Translations under genes and position numbers: made by a program | Shown: positions 59,794 to 64,000 of the stretch, piece after piece | How positions within the stretch are numbered: the stretch's first letter is position 1 | Layout of the letters: the number at the start of each line of letters is the position of its first letter | From: Myxococcaceae bacterium | Lineage (GTDB): Bacteria > Myxococcota > Myxococcia > Myxococcales > Myxococcaceae | Reading direction: 5' to 3' | DNA: 64,000 bases | Assembly (NCBI GenBank): GCA_016926755.1 | Contig: JAFGNZ010000172.1 | Location: 54,614 to 118,613 of the forward strand | Notes under the pieces: model-generated | What the model saw: the letters and a program-made list of their open reading frames with translations, nothing else | Database searches by the model: none | What the model was told of the DNA's origin: nothing

Positions 59794-60972
59794 TCAGCCG
59801 CGGCCGGACTCGGTGGTGATGAGGTCGCTGGGCAGGGGGATGCAGTCCGGGAAGACGCCGGGCTCCGAGGCCGTGATGCGATCCTGTCTCGCCTGGGCCG
59901 CCAGCAGGGAGCGGCGGACCTCCGCGGCGGCCTCGGTGGCGCCATACGGGGCTTCGAGCGCGGCGAGGCGCGCGCGCAGCTCCGCCTCCAGCTCCGCGGC
60001 CGTCGCGGGGCGCCTGGCGGGATCGCGTTGCAGCAGGCGCTGGAGGAGGCCGCGCAGGGGCTCGGTCAGCTTCCGAGTGACTCGCTCCACCTCCTCCGGG
60101 CCGTAGGTGGCGGCGCGGAGGATGAGCTCGTCCACCTCGTCCGACAGCTCCGCCTCGGCGGCGGTGATGAGCGCGCCGAGCACCTGCTCCTTGATGGGCG
60201 GGGTGAGCGCCTCCAGCAGCTCCTCCCAGTCCGCGGAGGCGAGGTTGTAGAGGTGCTCCCAGGTGGCCAGCTCCAGCAGGACCAGGCCCAGCGAGAAGAG
60301 ATCCGAGCGCGCCTCCACGCCTTCACCGAGCAGGGCCTCCGGCGCGGCGAAGAAGACATTGCCGCGGGGGCGCGGCAGGGTGGTGGGCCGGCGGCTCGGG
60401 AGGCGGGAGTGGGCCAGGCCGAAGTCCGTCACCCGCACCTCGCCCAGGGGCCCCAGGGTGATGCGCGTGGGGTTGATGTCCCGGTGGAGGATGTGGAGCG
60501 GCTGGCCCTGCTCGTCCCGGCGGGTGTGGGCGTGGTGCAGGGCGCTGGCCACCTCCGCGCCCACGTAGAGGAGGAAGGCCTCGGAGAGGCGCACGCCGCA
60601 CATCATCGACGCGGTGAGCAGGGTGTTGAGGCTCCAGCCCTCCACGAAGTCCATGATGACGAAGAGGTGCGCTCCGTCCTCGTGGCGCCCGTGGATCCGC
60701 GCGATGTTCGGGTGCTGGAGGTACGCGGCGAGGCGGACCTCCTCTTCGAGGCGCGCGCGGATCCGCTCCCGTGTGTCGCCGTCCACCTGGGTGAGCGGCA
60801 GGCGTTTGATCACCACCTGCCGGCCGATGGAGCGGGCCGTCCGCTGGCGCGCGAGCACCGTGGACTCGCCGTGATGGCTGGTCTCCAGCTCGCGGAGGAG
60901 CTCGTAGGACAGGTCTCCCCGCGAGAAGAGGATGACGCCCTCGGGGAGCCAGGGGCTTTTCGAGTGTGCCAT
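59794..60972 (-). CDS. Ser/Thr protein kinase-like protein with altered catalytic loop
   Basis: 392 aa from the ATG at 60972. Hanks-kinase fold: VVIKRLPLTQVDGDT (Lys region), a catalytic loop HRDINPTR, the DFG motif TDFGLAHSR, an APE-like FAAPEA, and Asp of SDLFSLGLVLLELAT. In HRDxxxxN the final Asn is Arg (HRDINPTR), which usually weakens metal binding. The glycine loop is poorly conserved (GESTVLARQRTA). It may be a pseudokinase or a low-activity enzyme. No membrane helix. The last ~50 residues are helical. A second kinase gene lies just upstream. Confidence 0.85.
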   Translation of the reverse strand: MAHSKSPWLPEGVILFSRGDLSYELLRELETSHHGESTVLARQRTARSIGRQVVIKRLPLTQVDGDTRERIRARLEEEVRLAAYLQHPNIARIHGRHEDGAHLFVIMDFVEGWSLNTLLTASMMCGVRLSEAFLLYVGAEVASALHHAHTRRDEQGQPLHILHRDINPTRITLGPLGEVRVTDFGLAHSRLPSRRPTTLPRPRGNVFFAAPEALLGEGVEARSDLFSLGLVLLELATWEHLYNLASADWEELLEALTPPIKEQVLGALITAAEAELSDEVDELILRAATYGPEEVERVTRKLTEPLRGLLQRLLQRDPARRPATAAELEAELRARLAALEAPYGATEAAAEVRRSLLAAQARQDRITASEPGVFPDCIPLPSDLITTESGRG

Positions 60973-61134
60973 GGGAACGAGCGCCTCCCGCGCGTGGCGG
61001 CATGCCGCGCGCTGACGAGACACAGGCTACCCGGAACATAGGACGGAAGGGAACGACTTCCCAGGTCATGTGTGAAACGCGAGGGGGGTGGCCGAAGGCG
61101 GCTGGAGGTGTAAAGAAAGTATACAGAGTGTGCT

Positions 61135-62946
61135 TCAGTGCCACCGGTCGACAGGGCAGCCTCCAACCGCCTGCATCATCAAGACCGTGCCTGGGCGTGG
61201 GCCGGGCCCCACCTTCTCCCACCCCAGCCCAGCTTCATCACCTCTCGAGCAGATCTCGAAGCAGACGGGGAAGGTCTCGCCACCCGGCAGGCGAGCAAGG
61301 GTGAAGCGTCCGAAGACCCGGTTGCCCGGAGCGCTCACCCAGAGGTGTCCGTCCAGCAGGGTGCCTTCAGGGAACGGGTAATCGTCCCAGAAGATGATGC
61401 CGGTCGTGGGCCCGTTCTCGTAGACACCAAGGTCAGTCCCTCCCAACTGCTGCCGGTCCGGGTTGATGATGAGGGTAGGCCCGCCGCCGAAAGGGAAGTG
61501 CCTCTTCCTCATCGCGTTCACGGCTTCCTCGGGGCAAGCGCCGGGTTCAGGGCGCAGGTGGACGGTGGCGCACCCCACTTCCAAGAACGTCAGCGTCCCG
61601 ATCAGCGCGGCACATCTCTTGAAACTCGGCTTACGTGGGGCAGACAGAGGCGCCTCCGGGGAGTTCTTCTCGGCGGATGGAGGTGGAGAGGCTTCCGGTG
61701 TGCTCCGAGCGAGGCTCATGGGGTGTTGCTCCTTTTGAGAGGAAGGCGGGGAGGAAGCGGGGGGCGGGCCCTCTGGAGCGGGGGAGGCTGGCGGCTCCAA
61801 CGGCCTCACCGGGGGTGGGCGCTCCGCCTGGGGCAGCCGTGGCAGCTCGCCGCCCCAGCGCGCGCTGAACACAGCGGCGGCGAGAGCCAGGGCCAGCAGC
61901 GCGGCTCCCAGCGCCGAGACGAGGCGCCACCGTCGCCAGAGCTGACTCCAGGGGATTCGGAGAGTGGGGGAGGCCCCCGCGCGCCGGGCCGAGGGCGGGT
62001 ACACCAGCGCGTCCCAGGCCCCGTCCGGATCCGCTCTCAGCTCTCCTAGCATTCGGCTCACGGCGCCAGCGGTCGGTGGGCGTACTCGGGGATCCGGGTT
62101 GAGCAGGGCCATGGTCAAGTCGCTCAGGGCGGGGGGGACCCTGGGGTTGAGCGTGGCGGGCGAGGGTGGTGGCAGCGCGTCACTGTTGAGCGGCTGGCGC
62201 GGTTGCTTGCTGGAGGGGCGCGGGTCGGTCAGCATGTCATACAGGCTGGCACCGAGCGCGAAGACCTCATCCGTCACCTGGAAGGCGTAGCGGGCCTCTG
62301 GCTCCTGGCGGTGCTGGCGCTCGAACTTCAGGGCCTCCGGGCTGCGGTAGCGCCGGGTGCCTGGAGGCAGGGGGCCCTCCGTCAGCTCCTCGGCCAGGGG
62401 GTGAGCTCCCACGCTGTAGTCCGTGAGGAAGGGCGCGTTGTCACGCTTGCGCACCAGGAGGTTGGAGGGCTTGAGATCGCGGTGGAGCACTCCGCGCGCG
62501 TGCGAGTCCTCCAGCGCGGCGGCCACCTTCTCGAGGAGCCCCAGCAGCTCGCGAAACGTGGGGTGGGTGTGCTCCATCCACTCGGCCAGCGTATAGCCCT
62601 CGACGTAGTCCATCACGATGAAGAGGAGGCCCTCCTGGGGATCCTGCCAGCGCCCGTGAGCCCACACGCGGACGATGTGGGGGTGCTGGAGCAGGGTCAG
62701 GCAGGTGAGCTCGCGAAGGAGGCGGGCGTCCGTTTGCGCCGCGTCCCCGCTGCCAGCGCGGTGGAGCGCCAGCTTCAGGGCGAAGTACCGGCCCTCGATC
62801 ACCACCAGGTACACCGCGCCGTAGGAGCCCTGGCCGAGCTTCCGCACCACCCGGTAGCCTTGGATGAGCGTCCCGGGGGGGAGGTTCGTTGGATCCAGCC
62901 TTGCGCCCATGCGGCGGGCCTCCGCGCGTCTGAATTTCCAGTTCAT
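61135..62946 (-). CDS. Transmembrane Ser/Thr protein kinase with altered DFG and extracytoplasmic domain
   Basis: 603 aa. The kinase domain (~30-300) has glycine loop GQGSYGAVYLV, Lys in FALKLALH and the intact catalytic loop HRDLKPSN. The DFG position reads DYS (LTDYSVGAHP). A membrane helix (~340-362, VSALGAALLALALAAAVFSA) leads to a Pro-rich linker. A C-terminal domain of ~150 residues (~450-603) has a hydrophobic lead and Cys residues (GTLTFLEVGCATVHL, FPVCFEICSRGDEAG). Its ATG overlaps the DUF2381 stop by 4 bp, a pair seen repeatedly in myxobacteria. The outer domain may sense a ligand. Confidence 0.85.
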   Translation of the reverse strand: MNWKFRRAEARRMGARLDPTNLPPGTLIQGYRVVRKLGQGSYGAVYLVVIEGRYFALKLALHRAGSGDAAQTDARLLRELTCLTLLQHPHIVRVWAHGRWQDPQEGLLFIVMDYVEGYTLAEWMEHTHPTFRELLGLLEKVAAALEDSHARGVLHRDLKPSNLLVRKRDNAPFLTDYSVGAHPLAEELTEGPLPPGTRRYRSPEALKFERQHRQEPEARYAFQVTDEVFALGASLYDMLTDPRPSSKQPRQPLNSDALPPPSPATLNPRVPPALSDLTMALLNPDPRVRPPTAGAVSRMLGELRADPDGAWDALVYPPSARRAGASPTLRIPWSQLWRRWRLVSALGAALLALALAAAVFSARWGGELPRLPQAERPPPVRPLEPPASPAPEGPPPASSPPSSQKEQHPMSLARSTPEASPPPSAEKNSPEAPLSAPRKPSFKRCAALIGTLTFLEVGCATVHLRPEPGACPEEAVNAMRKRHFPFGGGPTLIINPDRQQLGGTDLGVYENGPTTGIIFWDDYPFPEGTLLDGHLWVSAPGNRVFGRFTLARLPGGETFPVCFEICSRGDEAGLGWEKVGPGPRPGTVLMMQAVGGCPVDRWH

Positions 62947-63812
62947 GGGGACACCACGAGCGTCGCGGACAGGCAGCGCTCCTCCGCGGTGTCACACAGC
63001 GTCAGGACATGCTTCGCGTCTGGCGCGAGGGGTGCACCGTTGATGGGCAGCTTCAGCTCGACGGCGAATTTTACTTTCTCACCAGGGGCCACGACTGTCC
63101 CTGAGGGGAGCACCACCCATGGTGACAGGGCGATGGAAGGGGCGAGGCGGGCACTGGCGGGCGTCCAGGGCGCAGGGCCCGTGTTCGTCACGGGCACCGT
63201 CAGCACCCACCAATGAGGCAACTTGTACATATCGCCGGTGGAGGGCGTGAGCGTGGCCGCGTTCGTCCTCCAAGTGATGTTGGTCCGCTGAATCTCGTCT
63301 TCGAGGTCACCAGATAGCGCCAGGGCGCCGGGGCCGGAGTCCTCGCACCGGGCCTGGGCCTCGCAGCGGGAGCGGGTGGCGGCCAGCTCGCGCTCGCACG
63401 CCGTGGCGGAGCGCTCCGGGTGGGCGAAGTCCACCCGCGTGTCCACCTCGGTGGGGTGGGAGACGAGCAGGAGCACGGCCTCGCGGCCGTCCGCGAACAC
63501 GACGTGAAGCTCCAGGCGCTCCGTGGCGGCAGGGGCCAGGGCGGGTTCGAGGTAGATGGCGCTCTGGCCCACATCGAGGCGGGTGAAGCGCTTGCGGTCC
63601 TTCACCTGGGCGGTTGCCAGGGGGGCATCGAAGAGCAGGGAGGTGAGGACCCCCACGGCCACGCGCACCTGGGGCTTCGACTCGGAGGCGTCACGGGGGA
63701 GGGTGGCCTGGCGCTCCTTCTTCTCGCGCGGAGGTGGGCGTGGCTGGGCGGCCGTGGCGGCGGCCCAGAGCAGGCAGGTGGAGACGAGCAGCGCCGTACT
63801 GGGTAGGGACAT
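62943..63812 (-). CDS. DUF2381 (TIGR02268) myxobacterial paralogous family protein
   Basis: 289 aa with a signal peptide (MSLPSTALLVSTCLLWAAATAAQ). Family pattern: TSLLFDAPLATAQVKDRKRFTRLDVGQSAIYLEPAL, RLELHVVFADGREAVLLLVSHP, then two beta-sandwich lobes with WWVLTVPVTNTG and KVKFAVELKLPI. Cys residues in the middle (ACERELAATRSRCEAQARCED) may be paired. Periplasmic or secreted; function unknown. It is encoded with a 4-bp overlap just before a transmembrane Ser/Thr kinase, and the two probably act together. About a dozen paralogues are usual in Myxococcus-type genomes. Confidence 0.85.
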   Translation of the reverse strand: MSLPSTALLVSTCLLWAAATAAQPRPPPREKKERQATLPRDASESKPQVRVAVGVLTSLLFDAPLATAQVKDRKRFTRLDVGQSAIYLEPALAPAATERLELHVVFADGREAVLLLVSHPTEVDTRVDFAHPERSATACERELAATRSRCEAQARCEDSGPGALALSGDLEDEIQRTNITWRTNAATLTPSTGDMYKLPHWWVLTVPVTNTGPAPWTPASARLAPSIALSPWVVLPSGTVVAPGEKVKFAVELKLPINGAPLAPDAKHVLTLCDTAEERCLSATLVVSP

Positions 63813-63916
63813 TCCGGGAGGACCTCACACGTCCAGCCTACCAGAGCGCGAGGCGCGGCTGTGCAGGCCTGTCGCGCCCAGGTGAGGGCGCGAGCACGTG
63901 TGTCCCCAGGTGGCCG

Positions 63917-64000
63917 TCAGGGCTGCCAGTCTCTCTCGTATTGGTCCAATGGCGTGAAGTCTACGTTCCTGACCTTCGCCCGTTCGAACGCCTTCTTCAC
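63917..64000 (-). CDS. C-terminal end of a gene cut by the window edge
   Basis: The minus-strand frame is open from the window end to TGA at 63917-63919 and reads VKKAFERAKVRNVDFTPLDQ, then YERDWQP. It is short but has normal codon use. Too little remains to name it. Confidence 0.5.
   Translation of the reverse strand: MKKAFERAKVRNVDFTPLDQYERDWQP

Noticed and set aside
1..64000. tRNA or rRNA genes
   Set aside because: No T-loop consensus with a pairing acceptor stem, and no rRNA-like sequence, found in non-coding stretches by eye; a covariance search would be decisive.

Overview
The window is high-GC (about 70%) chromosomal DNA with strong G/C preference at third codon positions. Its gene families point to a fruiting myxobacterium of the suborder Cystobacterineae (Archangium, Cystobacter, Stigmatella, Hyalangium or Myxococcus type). 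The evidence is a complete pomY-pomZ-pomX cell-division cluster, four Hanks-type Ser/Thr kinase genes or remnants, a DUF2381 (TIGR02268, Myxococcus paralogous family) protein, PAS/CHASE histidine kinases, a CHASE2 adenylate cyclase, a Cys-rich lipoprotein and a mersacidin-type lanthipeptide precursor. Genus-level placement is inference.

Layout. 1-9.5 kb: the 3' end of an alpha-2-macroglobulin gene followed by a fused metallopeptidase-like/transpeptidase/SpoIID protein, a CHASE-PAS histidine kinase, a small conserved protein, an osmoprotectant-type ABC transporter with a lipoprotein-permease fusion, and heme A synthase. 9.5-13 kb: a gene-free stretch with a sigma-54-like promoter, four adjacent hairpins and a U-tract terminator (candidate sRNA), a large carboxypeptidase-regulatory-repeat protein, and a lanthipeptide precursor. 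13-19.2 kb is an accessory patch: a kinase remnant, palindromes, an Imm11-SUFU-like immunity fusion with a broken partial copy, a low-GC lipoprotein gene between two 20-bp direct repeats, a tyrosine-recombinase fragment, two unknown genes and an IS3-family remnant.

19.2-33.8 kb is mostly single genes: LysM protein, coiled-coil membrane protein, succinate-semialdehyde-type dehydrogenase, PAP2 phosphatase, histone-deacetylase-like fusion, neutral ceramidase, Cys-rich lipoprotein, kinase-PilZ fusion, SWIM-ATP-dependent DNA ligase, gluconokinase, and a B3/B4-domain/phosphotransferase pair. 33.7-38.3 kb is a TetR-SDR-ALDH-ALDH operon with a near-consensus promoter, an apparently leaderless start and two matched operator sites. 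38.4-41.4 kb holds a PLD-like protein, an AraC regulator, a fatty acid desaturase and an XRE regulator.

41.4-46 kb: a 66-bp-period repeat array precedes pomY, pomZ and pomX, whose products position the division site. 46-51.4 kb: a sugar dehydrogenase, then an adenylate cyclase-SH3-M48 protease operon. 51.5-57 kb: a hypothetical gene, a tandem ferritin-like operon, a TspO remnant, and an ECF sigma/anti-sigma-TPR pair. 57-64 kb: a small protein, a PAS histidine kinase, two atypical Ser/Thr kinases, a DUF2381 protein and the 3' end of a last gene. No tRNA, rRNA or CRISPR was seen.
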